This document shows, piece after piece, positions 1-8,468 of a stretch of 64,000 bases of DNA. Below the pieces are notes generated by a model. That model was not told where the DNA came from. It saw nothing but the letters and a program-made list of their open reading frames with translations, and did not search any database. Origin of the DNA: Brevibacterium iodinum ATCC 49514 (GTDB taxonomy: Bacteria > Actinomycetota > Actinomycetes > Actinomycetales > Brevibacteriaceae); NCBI RefSeq assembly GCF_900169265.1, contig NZ_FXYX01000001.1, forward strand, positions 372,001-436,000. Direction: 5' to 3'. Each line of letters starts with the position of its first letter. The stretch's first letter is position 1. Position numbers and translations under genes: made by a program.

Positions 1-181
1 CGGCAAGTGGTGGGACGCGTATGCGGACAAGACCGCCCTGGGCCGCTGGGGTCGCCTGCACGAGATCGCCGGGCCCGTCCTGTTCCTCGCTTCGGACGCC
101 TCGAGCTATGTCACCGGTCACTCGCAGCTCGTCGACGGCGGCTGGATGGCCCAGGACGGACGGTTCACCCCCGACGTGTGA
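1..181 (+). CDS. Short-chain dehydrogenase/reductase, C-terminal fragment
   Basis: The first 60 codons, read from base 2, form the C-terminal end of an SDR-family NAD(P)-dependent oxidoreductase; the start lies outside the window. The visible part has the usual SDR end: a segment around [19 protein letters not shown], then [15 protein letters not shown], which matches the family pattern in which the last beta strand and helix close the cofactor fold. The Rossmann glycine motif and the catalytic Tyr-x-x-x-Lys are off the edge, so substrate cannot be inferred. It ends in TGA at 179-181, 85 bases before the permease start. Confidence 0.85.
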   Translation, partial: GKWWDAYADKTALGRWGRLHEIAGPVLFLASDASSYVTGHSQLVDGGWMAQDGRFTPDV

Positions 182-237
182 GATCCGCGACGCTGCGGGG
201 CGGAGTGACCAGTGACCACGCGGGGACCCGGCGAGAC

Positions 238-265
238 AATATTCATGATTATGCAAGAATATTCA
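238..265. promoter_or_regulatory. AT-rich repeat site before the permease
   Basis: In very GC-rich DNA, AATATTCA occurs twice (238-245 and 258-265). Because AATATT is self-complementary, the copies act both as a direct repeat and as an inverted repeat AATATTC/GAATATT. The site ends one base before the ATG at 267, so it could be core promoter, operator or both. Confidence 0.4.
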
Positions 266-266
266 G

Positions 267-1766
267 ATGACCGTTTCGCACACTCAGTCCACCCCTCCGG
301 CGCACACTCCCACAGGAGTGCTGCGGCAGCTGGGGCGACGCAAGTCGATCAGTGCCATGACCGCCGAGGCCCACACGGATGCGCAGACCGCGCAGCAGGG
401 TGGGCTGCGGCGGACCTTCGGCGTCTTCCAGCTGACGATGATCAGCGTCGGCGCCACCTTGGGCACGGGAATCCTCGTCATCCTCGGCGAGGCAGTGCCT
501 GTGGCCGGCCCCGCCGTGTGGCTCGCGTTCGTCCTCGCCGGAATCACCGCGCTGCTGTCGGCGGTCAGCTATGCCGAGATGGCCGGAATGGTGCCGGTCT
601 CCGGGTCGAGCTACTCGTATTCCTACGCCACCCTGGGTGAGGGCGTCGCGTGGGTCTGCGGCTGGTGTCTCGTCCTGGAATACGCGGTCTCGGTCGCGGC
701 GGTCGCCGTCGGCGCCGCCGACTACGTCAACGAGACCCTGCGCGTCTTCGGCCTCGAGCTGCCCGCATCGCTGACCACAGGGCCGGGCCTGGCCGAGTAT
801 CCGGACGGAGTCATCAACGTCTCGGCCCTCATCGTCGTGGCCTTGGCGACCGTGCTGCTGATGCGCGGCGCCCGCGAATCCGGTGTCGTCAACACCATTC
901 TCGTATTCGTCAAGATCGGCATCCTCGTCTTCTTCGCCATCGTCGCTTTCACTGCGTTCAAGGCCGGCAACTTCGCGCCGATGCTGCCGATGGGTGCCGC
1001 CGGAGTCACTGCGGCCGCCTCCAGCGTGTTCTTCTCCTATATCGGCTTCGATGCCGCGTCCACGGCCGGTGAGGAAGCGAAGAATCCGCGCCGGGATCTG
1101 CCGCGGGCGATCATCTTTTCGATGCTCATCGTCACCTCGATGTACGTCCTCGTCGCCGTCGCAGCGATCGGGGCACGGCAGTGGCAGTGGTTCGACGGCG
1201 CTCACGCCCCGCTCGTGCAGATCGTCGAGGAGATCACCGGATCGAACATCGCGGTGCTGCTATTCGCGGTGGCCGCGGTCCTCGCGATCTTCTCCGTCGT
1301 CATCACCGTGCTCTACGGTCAGTCGCGGATCCTGCTGACGATGGCCAGGGACGGAATGGTGCCGAAGATCTTCGGCCGCGTCTCTCAGCGCACCGGCACT
1401 CCCCTGGTCGGCACTCTCATCGTCGGTGGCCTTGTGGCCATCACGGCGGCTTTCATCCCGCTCGGGGAACTCGCAGACGCCACGAGCATCGGCACCCTGT
1501 TCGCGTTCTGCCTCGTCAACATCGCCGTTATCTACCTGCGGTTCAAGCGCCCGGACCTCGACCGTTCGTTCAAGGTTCCGTTCGGTCCGGTCGTGCCCGC
1601 GCTGGGAGCCGTGGCGTGTGCGTTCCTCATGGTCAACCTCGGCGGGCGGACATGGATCGTCTTCGGGGCGTGGATGGTCGTCGGCACCATCGTCTACTTC
1701 ACCTACAGCCGCCGCCACTCAAGAGTCGGGGCCATGGACGAGGAAACGTACCGTACCTCCCTCTAA
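267..1766 (+). CDS. APC-superfamily amino-acid permease, cationic amino-acid transporter type
   Basis: The 499-residue product looks like a 12-helix amino acid-polyamine-organocation transporter of the CAT/YfnA group. A hydrophilic N-terminus of about 50 residues precedes helix 1, which carries the unwound-helix signature GATLGTGI typical of APC proteins. Further helices run to about residue 480. FFSYIGFDAASTAGEEAKNPRRDLPRAI in the middle is the conserved loop after helix 6, in CAT permeases. Substrate is probably an amino acid or amine; the sequence does not say which. No Shine-Dalgarno is visible before ATG 267, and translation from the internal ATG at 357 is possible. It converges with rlmB. 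Confidence 0.85.
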   Translation: MTVSHTQSTPPAHTPTGVLRQLGRRKSISAMTAEAHTDAQTAQQGGLRRTFGVFQLTMISVGATLGTGILVILGEAVPVAGPAVWLAFVLAGITALLSAVSYAEMAGMVPVSGSSYSYSYATLGEGVAWVCGWCLVLEYAVSVAAVAVGAADYVNETLRVFGLELPASLTTGPGLAEYPDGVINVSALIVVALATVLLMRGARESGVVNTILVFVKIGILVFFAIVAFTAFKAGNFAPMLPMGAAGVTAAASSVFFSYIGFDAASTAGEEAKNPRRDLPRAIIFSMLIVTSMYVLVAVAAIGARQWQWFDGAHAPLVQIVEEITGSNIAVLLFAVAAVLAIFSVVITVLYGQSRILLTMARDGMVPKIFGRVSQRTGTPLVGTLIVGGLVAITAAFIPLGELADATSIGTLFAFCLVNIAVIYLRFKRPDLDRSFKVPFGPVVPALGAVACAFLMVNLGGRTWIVFGAWMVVGTIVYFTYSRRHSRVGAMDEETYRTSL

Positions 1767-1798
1767 TTGCTACCTCACGGCGGCCCAGCAACCTCGCG
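1764..1798. repeat. Degenerate half copy of the large palindromic repeat
   Basis: Starting in the TAA stop of the permease, 34 bases match one arm and flank of the perfect palindrome at 58349-58404 with a single mismatch, in the shared stretch from TAATTGCTACCT to CAACCTCGC. The second arm is missing here and is replaced by unrelated bases. A weaker CCCCA/TGGGG hairpin follows near 1808-1832, which may give the convergent permease and rlmB a terminator. Confidence 0.75.
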
Positions 1799-1832
1799 TG
1801 GAGTGGTCCCCAATAGTTGGACTGCTGTGGGG

Positions 1833-2771
1833 TCAGGGGCGGCGGGCTCTTGCCACCTCGTAGAGGGACACGGCAGCGGCGATGCCAGCATTGAGCGACT
1901 CGGTGGTCGCGGCGATCGGGATCGACACGATCTGATCGCACTTCTCCGCGATGAGCCGCGACAGTCCCTTGCCTTCGGAGCCGACGACGATGCACAGCGG
2001 GTCGCGGGTGAAGGTCAGTTCGGGCAGCTCGACGTCGCCGTCCATGTCGAGACCGACGACGAAGACGTTCTGCTTCTTCAGCTCGTCGATCGCCCTAGCC
2101 AGGTTGACCACCTGTGCCACGCGGATTCGCGATGCGGCGCCGGCCGAGGTCTTCCACGCAGCGGCCGTCATCGAAGCGGCGCGACGTTCGGGGATGATCA
2201 CTCCGTGACCGCCGAAGGCCGCCGTCGACCGGACGATGGCACCGAGGTTGCGCGGATCCGTGATCCCGTCGAGGGCCACGAGCAGCGGCGTTTCGGCGCG
2301 TTCGGCCGCGAACTCGAGCAGATCGGAGGGATCGGCGTAGTCGTAGGGCGGGACCTGCAGGGCGATGCCCTGGTGGATCGCGTCATCGGTGAGCCGGTCG
2401 AGGTCGGGCTTGCTCGCTTCGAGCATCGAGATGCCGCGCTGAGTCGCGAGAGTGATCGATTCGCGGACCCGATCGTCGGAGTCGATGCGTCCGGAGACGT
2501 ACATCGCGGTGGCCGGTACGCCCTCGCGCAGAGCTTCGAGGACCGAATTGCGCCCGGCGACCATATTCGGTCCGAGCTCCTTCTTCTTCCGCTTCGCCTG
2601 CGCTGAGGCGTTCGAGGTCTTGCGCTGCTGCGCGGCCTTGTGTGCCTTGTGGTAGACGCGGTCCTCGGCCTTCGGCGTCGGTCCCTTGCCGCGCAGGCCG
2701 CGCTTGTTCTTACCGCCCGACCCCTTGGTCGGACCCTTCTTCGAACCGCCGGAGCGGGGATTGGAAGCCAT
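1833..2771 (-). CDS. rlmB: 23S rRNA (guanosine-2'-O-)-methyltransferase, SpoU/TrmH family
   Basis: This 312-residue SPOUT methyltransferase is expected to methylate a guanosine ribose in 23S rRNA using S-adenosylmethionine. A basic, disordered N-terminus of about 70 residues precedes the substrate-binding domain starting AGRNSVLEAL. The knotted SpoU domain shows NLGAIVRS, VGSEGKGLS and the terminal IPIAATTESLNAGIAAAVS block, all family hallmarks. It lies 60 bases downstream of cysS in the same direction, the same order as mycobacterial Rv3580c-Rv3579c, and probably shares its transcript. Confidence 0.92.
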   Translation of the reverse strand: MASNPRSGGSKKGPTKGSGGKNKRGLRGKGPTPKAEDRVYHKAHKAAQQRKTSNASAQAKRKKKELGPNMVAGRNSVLEALREGVPATAMYVSGRIDSDDRVRESITLATQRGISMLEASKPDLDRLTDDAIHQGIALQVPPYDYADPSDLLEFAAERAETPLLVALDGITDPRNLGAIVRSTAAFGGHGVIIPERRAASMTAAAWKTSAGAASRIRVAQVVNLARAIDELKKQNVFVVGLDMDGDVELPELTFTRDPLCIVVGSEGKGLSRLIAEKCDQIVSIPIAATTESLNAGIAAAVSLYEVARARRP

Positions 2772-2831
2772 CTGATTCCTTCAAATACGTTGGGGCCGCG
2801 AGCTCGTGCCCGTGACCGAAAATCGTCGCCC

Positions 2832-4283
2832 TCAGCCCTCGCCGAGGTGGTAGCGGTATCCGTCGGCCGTGTCCTCGATGACGACGCCGGCCGCGGCCAG
2901 TTCGTCCCGCAGGGCATCCGCGGTGGCGAAGTCCTTCTCCGCCTTCGCCTCTGCCCGTCGCTCGGCCATGACGGCCACGAGGGAGTCGAGCGCCGACTCC
3001 GCCTTGGCATCGGCCGCCGAACCGGCCCAGACCGCAGCGCTGGGATTGACACCGAGGATGTCGAGCATGAGCTCCACCTCGGCGACGATCCGCGCCAGGC
3101 CCGCCCTGTCGCTGCCGGAGTCGAGGAGCTTGGCCCCCTCGCTCACGGAGGCGAAGACCACGGACAGGGCACGGGGCACACCGAGGTCGTCGTCGAGAGC
3201 GGCGGCGAATTCGGCGGGCACATCGACGCTGCGTGAAGCGTAGGCGTCGCTGACGTCGGGCAGCGCCGGCCCGTCCGCGCCGAGTGACTGGCGGGCGCGC
3301 TGGAGGAAGTTCTGCAGCCGTTCGAGCGAGGCCGCGGAGCGTTCCATCGCCTCGTTCGAGAAGTCGAGGATCGACCGGTAACTGGCACCGGTGAGGAAGT
3401 AGCGCACGGCCAGCGGGCTGAACGTGTCGAACAGGTCGGATGCGAAGACCGAGTTGCCCAGGGACTTCGACATCTTGTCCCCGCCCACGTTGAGCAGGCC
3501 GGAATGCATCCAGATGTTTGCGAACTTGTCCCCGGCGGCACGAGACTGCGCCAGCTCGTTCTCATGGTGCGGAAAGCGCAGGTCGAGTCCACCGCCGTGG
3601 ATGTCGAAGTTCGACCCGAGGTACTTCGTCGACATGGCCGAGCACTCGATGTGCCAGCCCGGTCGGCCACGGCCCCACGGCGAAGGCCACGAGGCGGTGA
3701 TCGGCTCGGAGTCCTTGTGCGCCTTCCACAGCGCGAAGTCCCGGGCGTCCTTCTTCCCGCGCAGCTCGGCGCCCTCCGACAGCTCCATGTCGTCGAGCTT
3801 CTGGTTGGTCAGTGCCCCGTAGTCACTCCACGAGGCGGCGTCGAAGTAGACATCGGCACTGCCGTCGAGCGCGGGGTAGGCATGACCGGCCTCGATGAGG
3901 CGGGAGATGAGTTCGATCATCTCCGTGATGTGCCCGGTCGCACGAGGTTCGCTGCTCGGCGGCAGAACGTCGAGAGCATCGTAGGCGGCGGTGAAGGCAC
4001 GTTCGTACTTGTACGCGTGAGCGAACCACTCCCGCCCCTCTTCGACGGACTTCGACAGGATCTTGTCGTCGATGTCCGTGACGTTGCGGATCATGGTCAC
4101 CCGGTAGCCGCTGTAGAGCAGCCAGCGGCGCAGGGTGTCGAACACCGAGGCCGACCGCAGGTGGCCGATATGCGGCTCGCCCTGCACCGTGGCGCCACAG
4201 ACGTAGATACCGACCTGACCGTCATTGACGGGGCGCAGTTCTTCGGTCGTGCGGCTGGCGGTGTTATAGAGCGAGATAGTCAC
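2832..4283 (-). CDS. cysS: Cysteinyl-tRNA synthetase
   Basis: Class I aminoacyl-tRNA synthetase that charges tRNA-Cys. The ATP-binding signatures are clear: PHIGHLRS (HIGH) near the N-terminus and DKMSKSLGN (KMSKS) further on; zinc ligands typical of CysRS (CGATVQG and the later CSAM and HHENE segments) are present. I place the start at GTG 4283, giving 483 residues beginning TISLYNTASRT, because a TAGACT hexamer lies seven bases upstream (4291-4296) and homologues begin at this point. Upstream GTG 4289 would fall too close to that hexamer. It belongs to the conserved rlmB-cysS-ispF-ispD-carD neighbourhood. Confidence 0.95.
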   Translation of the reverse strand: MTISLYNTASRTTEELRPVNDGQVGIYVCGATVQGEPHIGHLRSASVFDTLRRWLLYSGYRVTMIRNVTDIDDKILSKSVEEGREWFAHAYKYERAFTAAYDALDVLPPSSEPRATGHITEMIELISRLIEAGHAYPALDGSADVYFDAASWSDYGALTNQKLDDMELSEGAELRGKKDARDFALWKAHKDSEPITASWPSPWGRGRPGWHIECSAMSTKYLGSNFDIHGGGLDLRFPHHENELAQSRAAGDKFANIWMHSGLLNVGGDKMSKSLGNSVFASDLFDTFSPLAVRYFLTGASYRSILDFSNEAMERSAASLERLQNFLQRARQSLGADGPALPDVSDAYASRSVDVPAEFAAALDDDLGVPRALSVVFASVSEGAKLLDSGSDRAGLARIVAEVELMLDILGVNPSAAVWAGSAADAKAESALDSLVAVMAERRAEAKAEKDFATADALRDELAAAGVVIEDTADGYRYHLGEG

Positions 4284-4290
4284 GCTCACA

Positions 4291-4296
4291 AGTCTA
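4291..4296 (-). promoter_or_regulatory. Probable -10 element of a leaderless cysS promoter
   Basis: TAGACT on the minus strand, followed by seven bases and then the GTG start. There is no ribosome-binding site, so the transcript probably begins at or next to the start codon. Confidence 0.6.
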
Positions 4297-4454
4297 CCGG
4301 GCCGCACGGGCATCCCAGTTTCTCAGGATTCGATACAGGACTGTTATGCGCATCACGTGACGCGTGGCACATTGCACAGAATTTTCATAGTAAAGTGGGG
4401 CCGTGCAATGAAGACGCAGATGAGAACCACGCTCTCACAGCCGACTTCAATTCC

Positions 4455-4513
4455 GCCGGACCGTCTCACAGATGAGATAGGCTCCGGCACTCGGCCTCAC
4501 AGCAGGCAGGCCG
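4455..4513 (+). promoter_or_regulatory. Two-hairpin leader before metP
   Basis: Two stem-loops lie in the leader. The first pairs GCCGGA (4455-4460) with TCCGGC (4483-4488) and has an inner TCTCA-CAGA-TGAGA helix. The second pairs CGGCCT (4492-4497) with AGGCCG (4508-4513). The second ends just before the AAGAAAGGA ribosome-binding region of metP. I do not recognise a known riboswitch class. Confidence 0.5.
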
Positions 4514-4529
4514 GACAAGAAAGGACACC

Positions 4530-6077
4530 ATGTCGACAAAAGCCACACCCCAGAGGGAGGTCTTCGCCACCCGCGGCGCGTTCATCTTCGCTGCCATCGG
4601 TTCGGCGGTCGGCCTCGGCAACATCTGGCGCTTCCCCTACATCACCTATGACAACGGCGGCGGCGCGTTCCTCATCCCCTACCTCGTCGCACTCCTGACA
4701 GCAGGCATCCCGCTGCTGTTCTTCGACTACGCGATGGGACACCGCTCGCGCGGTTCCGCCCCCTTGGCATTCCGCATGGCCTCGAAGGTGACCGAGCCGA
4801 TCGGCTGGTTCCAGACCGGCATCGCCTTCGTCATCGGCATCTACTACGCCGCGATCATCGCGTGGGCCGGCTGCTACATGTTCTTCTCACTCAATCAGGC
4901 GTGGGGAGACGATGCCGCCGGGTTCTTCACCGGCTCCTTCCTCAAGGCCGGCGATCCGGGCGTCTCGTTCGAGTTCGTCCCCGGGGTGCTCATCCCGGTC
5001 ATCATCGTCTGGATCGTCACCCTGGGGATCCTGCTGGCCGGTGTGCAGAACGGCATCGCCCGCTTCTCGAAGATCTTCATCCCGCTGCTCGTCATCCTCT
5101 TCCTCGCGCTCGTCGTCAGGGCCCTGTTCCTGCCCGGCGCAACTGAGGGCCTCAATGCTCTGTTCACCCCGGACTTCGCGGCACTGTCCGACCCGGCAGT
5201 CTGGATCGCGGCATACGGCCAGATCTTCTTCTCACTGTCGATCGCCTTCGGCATCATGATCACCTATGCCTCATACCTGAAGAAGAAGACGAACCTCACC
5301 GGTTCGGGCCTCGTCGTCGGCTTCTCGAACTCCGCGTTCGAGATCCTCGCGGGCATCGGCGTCTTCGCAGCACTCGGCTTCATGGCCGCAGCTCAGGGCT
5401 CGCAGGTCTCCGAGGTGGCCGACTCGGGCATCGGCCTGGCCTTCATGGCCTTCCCGACGCTCATCTCCGAGATGCCCGGCGGCGGAATCTTCGGCTTCGT
5501 GTTCTTCGCCTGCCTCGTCTTCGCCGGTCTCACCTCGCTCATCTCGATCGTGCAGGTGCCCATCCAGGCGGTGCGCGAGAAGTTCAGACTCAGCAACAGG
5601 ACCTCGATTCTCGTCATCGGCGGAGCCATGGCGATCATCTCGATCCTCCTGATGACCACCATCACCGGCCTCTACGTGCTCGACACGATGGATGCCTGGG
5701 CCAACAACATCGGCATCGTCGGTGCCGCAGTCGTCGGTCTCATCGCCGTCGGTTGGTTCGCCCGCAAGCTGCCCGTGCTGCGGGATCACCTCAACGCGAT
5801 CTCGAGCTTCAAGGTGGGCTGGTTCTGGATGATCATCCTCGGCGGTGTCACCACCGTGGTGCTCGCCTACATGCTCATCTCGCAGATCATCACCTACTCG
5901 ACCAAGGGCTACGAAGACTATCCGATGGACATCATCGGCGTCTTCGGTTGGGGCATGATCGGCCTGCTCATCGTCCTGGCAATCGTCCTCACGCTCATCA
6001 AATGGCCGAAGAAGACGCTCGACGAGGCAGAAGCTTCAATCGCCGACTCCGTCGAACAAGAGAAGAAGGGAGCCTGA
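4530..6077 (+). CDS. metP: Sodium-dependent transporter of the NSS family, MetP-like methionine/alanine importer
   Basis: Neurotransmitter:sodium symporter family protein of 515 residues with a LeuT-like helix layout. Helix 1 contains the sodium and substrate signature AIGSAVGLGNIWRFPY (about residues 21-36), followed by NGGGAFLIPYL in helix 2, both diagnostic of the family. In corynebacteria, MetP works with a tiny membrane protein, MetS, and such a gene follows immediately, so methionine and/or alanine uptake is the likely role. The start has a good AAGAAAGGA ribosome-binding site. The gene and its leader sit inside a block that is contiguous in mycobacteria. Confidence 0.88.
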   Translation: MSTKATPQREVFATRGAFIFAAIGSAVGLGNIWRFPYITYDNGGGAFLIPYLVALLTAGIPLLFFDYAMGHRSRGSAPLAFRMASKVTEPIGWFQTGIAFVIGIYYAAIIAWAGCYMFFSLNQAWGDDAAGFFTGSFLKAGDPGVSFEFVPGVLIPVIIVWIVTLGILLAGVQNGIARFSKIFIPLLVILFLALVVRALFLPGATEGLNALFTPDFAALSDPAVWIAAYGQIFFSLSIAFGIMITYASYLKKKTNLTGSGLVVGFSNSAFEILAGIGVFAALGFMAAAQGSQVSEVADSGIGLAFMAFPTLISEMPGGGIFGFVFFACLVFAGLTSLISIVQVPIQAVREKFRLSNRTSILVIGGAMAIISILLMTTITGLYVLDTMDAWANNIGIVGAAVVGLIAVGWFARKLPVLRDHLNAISSFKVGWFWMIILGGVTTVVLAYMLISQIITYSTKGYEDYPMDIIGVFGWGMIGLLIVLAIVLTLIKWPKKTLDEAEASIADSVEQEKKGA

Positions 6078-6078
6078 C

Positions 6079-6192
6079 ATGGGCACTTCAGCAATCATCA
6101 TGATGGTCATCGCCATGGTCACGGTCTGGGGCGGTCTGATCGCATCGCTGCTCCACCTGCGCAAGCACCCCGACGAGGAAGCGGCCGAATGA
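6079..6192 (+). CDS. metS: Small subunit of the methionine/alanine importer, MetS-like
   Basis: A 37-residue protein starting one base after the metP stop region (TGACATG). It has one membrane helix (IIMMVIAMVTVWGGLIASLL) followed by a short charged tail, LRKHPDEEAAE. This size, topology, tail and position match MetS, which in Corynebacterium glutamicum is needed for MetP transport. The AGAAGAAGGGAG run at the end of metP supplies the ribosome-binding site. It is followed by a strong terminator. Confidence 0.85.
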   Translation: MGTSAIIMMVIAMVTVWGGLIASLLHLRKHPDEEAAE

Positions 6193-6534
6193 TCTGTTCG
6201 GGGTGAACCCCACCCCGTGATCACGTCCGGCTGAGTCGGATCCGCAGCGCCGCCTCGGCGACGCGGATCGGCTCACCCTCACCGAGGCGGCCCGATGCAT
6301 CCCCCGCATCGGGCCGCCTTCGTCGTTCCACCTTCACCCGTCCTTGGGGAGTCCACCACCGGACCTGCCCCGCACGTTTCCAGCGCATCGTCTCACCACC
6401 GCATCCGCCACTGGTCGAGCCCAGCGTGCTTGGTTAGGGTGGGGATTGTGAGCACCCCGTCCGGGGGTGCACTCAGTCCACGTCGGGTGTTCCCACCAGT
6501 CGGACCCCGTCGCCGAAGACATTTAGGAGACGCA
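6193..6534. other. Intergenic region metS-mscR
   Basis: About 340 bases without a gene. The first part holds the metPS terminator (6286-6318) and two CCGCCTCGG-type motifs. Near 6434 a TAGGGT hexamer could be the -10 of the downstream detoxification operon, but I see no matching -35. No small reading frame with a ribosome-binding site is visible. Confidence 0.5.
6286..6318 (+). terminator. Rho-independent-type terminator after metPS
   Basis: A 13-bp perfect stem (6286-6298 with 6306-6318) around a 7-base loop, rich in G and C and followed by TTCGTCGTT. Its place 94 bases after metS and before the next operon fits termination. Confidence 0.75.
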
Positions 6535-7626
6535 ATGCCACAGACCGTCAAGGGCGTCATCTCCCGCAGCAAGGGAGCCCCAGTCGAACTCACCGACATC
6601 GTCATTCCGGATCCGGGTCCGGGCGAGGTCGTCGTCGATGTGAAGTCGTGCGGCGTCTGCCACACGGACTTCCATTACCGCGAGGGCGGGATCAGCGACG
6701 ACTACCCGTTCCTGCTCGGCCACGAGTCCGCCGGAGTCGTCTCCGAAATCGGCGAAGGAGTCACCGAGGTCGCGGTCGGGGATTTCGTCATCCTCAACTG
6801 GCGCGCCATCTGCGGCGACTGCCGTGCCTGCAAGCGCGGCGAACCCTGGTACTGCTTCGACACCCACAATGCCTCACAGAAGATGACCCTGCCCGACGGC
6901 ACCGAACTCGAAGCCGCTCTGGGCATCGGATCCTTCGCCGAGAAGACGCTCGTCGCCGCAGGCCAGTGCACGAAGGTGCCCGAGGCGGACCCGGCCGTCG
7001 TGGGACTGCTCGGCTGCGGAATGATGGCCGGAATCGGCGCCGCCATCAACACCGGTGAGGTCACCCGCGGCAAGTCCGTGGCCGTGATCGGTGCCGGCGG
7101 TGTCGGCTGCGCTGCGATCGCCGGTTCCGCTCTGGCCGGGGCGAACACGATCATCGCCCTCGACATCGATGAGAAGAAGCTGTCCTGGGCCAGCGACTTC
7201 GGTGCCACGCACACCGTCTCGACGAAGGGCATGAGCGAGGACGATGTCGTCGCCGCGATCCAGGAGCGCACCGGAGGCTTCGGCGCCGATGTCGTCATCG
7301 ACGCCGTCGGACTCCCCGCCACCTGGCGGCAGGCCTTCTACGGCCGTGACCTCGCCGGCACCGTCGTCCTCGTCGGTGTGCCGACCCCGGAGATGGAGCT
7401 CACGGTTCCGCTGCTCGACGTATTCGGCCGCGGCGGCAAGCTCAAGTCCTCCTGGTACGGCGACTGCCTGCCCGACCGGGACTTCCCGATGCTCGTCGAC
7501 CTCTATCAGCAGGGGCGCTTCCCGCTCGAGAAGTTCGTGTCCGAACGCATCGGCATCGGCGATGTCGAATCAGCTTTTGAGAAGATGGCCAAGGGCCAAG
7601 TCCTGCGATCGGTGGTGGAACTGTAA
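6535..7626 (+). CDS. mscR: S-(hydroxymethyl)mycothiol dehydrogenase (mycothiol-dependent formaldehyde dehydrogenase)
   Basis: Zinc-dependent medium-chain alcohol dehydrogenase of 363 residues that oxidises the formaldehyde adduct of mycothiol, and in mycobacteria also reduces S-nitrosomycothiol. The catalytic zinc region [15 protein letters not shown], the structural zinc cysteines in [15 protein letters not shown], the NAD-binding VIGAGGVG and the family-specific [17 protein letters not shown] and SSWYGDCLP segments all match the Rv2259 type. ATG 6535 is preceded by AGGAG. The stop overlaps the start of the next gene (TAATG), so the two are translationally coupled. The organism also encodes MshA here, so mycothiol is available. 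Confidence 0.93.
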   Translation: MPQTVKGVISRSKGAPVELTDIVIPDPGPGEVVVDVKSCGVCHTDFHYREGGISDDYPFLLGHESAGVVSEIGEGVTEVAVGDFVILNWRAICGDCRACKRGEPWYCFDTHNASQKMTLPDGTELEAALGIGSFAEKTLVAAGQCTKVPEADPAVVGLLGCGMMAGIGAAINTGEVTRGKSVAVIGAGGVGCAAIAGSALAGANTIIALDIDEKKLSWASDFGATHTVSTKGMSEDDVVAAIQERTGGFGADVVIDAVGLPATWRQAFYGRDLAGTVVLVGVPTPEMELTVPLLDVFGRGGKLKSSWYGDCLPDRDFPMLVDLYQQGRFPLEKFVSERIGIGDVESAFEKMAKGQVLRSVVEL

Positions 7627-8297
7627 TGACTGCTATTGAGCATCTCGTCACGTCAGGCACGTTCTCCCTGGATGGGGAGACGCACGACGTCGACAACAAC
7701 GTCTGGATCATCGGCGATGATTCCGAGGTCATCGTCATCGACCCGGCCCATGATGTCGATGCGATCGCCGAGGCGGTCGGATCCAGAGACGTCAAGGCCA
7801 TCCTGCTCACGCACGGTCACGACGATCATGTGCGCGTCGTCCGCGACTTCGCACAGCGGGTGGGCAATCCGACCGTGTACCTCAATCCCGATGACTATGT
7901 GCTGTGGGATATGACCTTTGAGAACTACCGTCCCGACGGACAGATCGCCCACGGCGACACCTGGACCGTCGGCGGAGTCAGGCTCAAGGCCCTGCACACT
8001 CCCGGCCACTCCCCCGGTTCGACGTGCTTCTTCGTCGAGACCGGTCTGCCGGCTCCGGCATCGGCCGGTGCGGGACGGGCCGTCGGTCCGGTGCTGTTCT
8101 CCGGAGACACTCTGTTCAAGGGCGGCCCCGGGGCCACGGGGCGTTCGCATTCGAGCTTCGATACGATCATCGAATCGATCCGGGACGTGCTCTTCCGGCT
8201 GCCCGAGGCGACCGTCGTGCTCACAGGGCACGGCGATTCCACGTCGATCGGCGCGGAGAGCCCGGCCCTCGAGGACTGGATCAAACGCGGCCGCTGA
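7626..8297 (+). CDS. Metallo-beta-lactamase-fold hydrolase, partner of mycothiol-dependent formaldehyde oxidation
   Basis: MBL-fold protein of 223 residues with the binuclear metal motif THGHDDH (about residues 58-64), a later HTPGHSPGS histidine, FSGDTLF aspartate and a C-terminal TGHGDST histidine, as in glyoxalase II-like hydrolases. In mycobacteria the gene after mscR encodes the same family, and the expected job is hydrolysis of the S-formylmycothiol product to formate and mycothiol; that activity is inference from context. A short Ala/Gly-rich insert (TGLPAPASAGAGRA) before the FSGD motif looks lineage specific. Its ATG overlaps the mscR stop. Confidence 0.85.
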   Translation: MTAIEHLVTSGTFSLDGETHDVDNNVWIIGDDSEVIVIDPAHDVDAIAEAVGSRDVKAILLTHGHDDHVRVVRDFAQRVGNPTVYLNPDDYVLWDMTFENYRPDGQIAHGDTWTVGGVRLKALHTPGHSPGSTCFFVETGLPAPASAGAGRAVGPVLFSGDTLFKGGPGATGRSHSSFDTIIESIRDVLFRLPEATVVLTGHGDSTSIGAESPALEDWIKRGR

Positions 8298-8391
8298 GCC
8301 GCCGCAGGACGGACTCTGACCACTCGCCGGCGACGACGCTGATCGCCTAGCCGCCCTGCCTACGGTCAGTCTCTGACCGAACAGTGCAACT

Positions 8392-8438
8392 CGCAGACGC
8401 GGGTCGCGACCCACACGGGTTCGCGCCCCGCGTCTGCG
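8392..8438 (+). terminator. Terminator after the formaldehyde operon
   Basis: A 12-bp stem CGCAGACGCGGG/CCCGCGTCTGCG (8392-8403 with 8427-8438); the loop itself folds (CGACCC/GGGTTCG), giving a long composite hairpin followed by CTTTCC. A smaller 7-bp hairpin with a 3-base loop lies just upstream at 8363-8379. Confidence 0.7.
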
Positions 8439-8456
8439 CTTTCCACCCCTGACGGA

Positions 8457-8462
8457 TAGACT
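8457..8462 (+). promoter_or_regulatory. Probable -10 of a leaderless permease promoter
   Basis: TAGACT followed by exactly six bases and the GTG start at 8469, with no Shine-Dalgarno. Confidence 0.6.
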
Positions 8463-8468
8463 CGTCGG

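Noticed and set aside
4360..4529. SAM riboswitch before metP
   Set aside because: Two hairpins are present, but no conserved core of any SAM class is recognisable.
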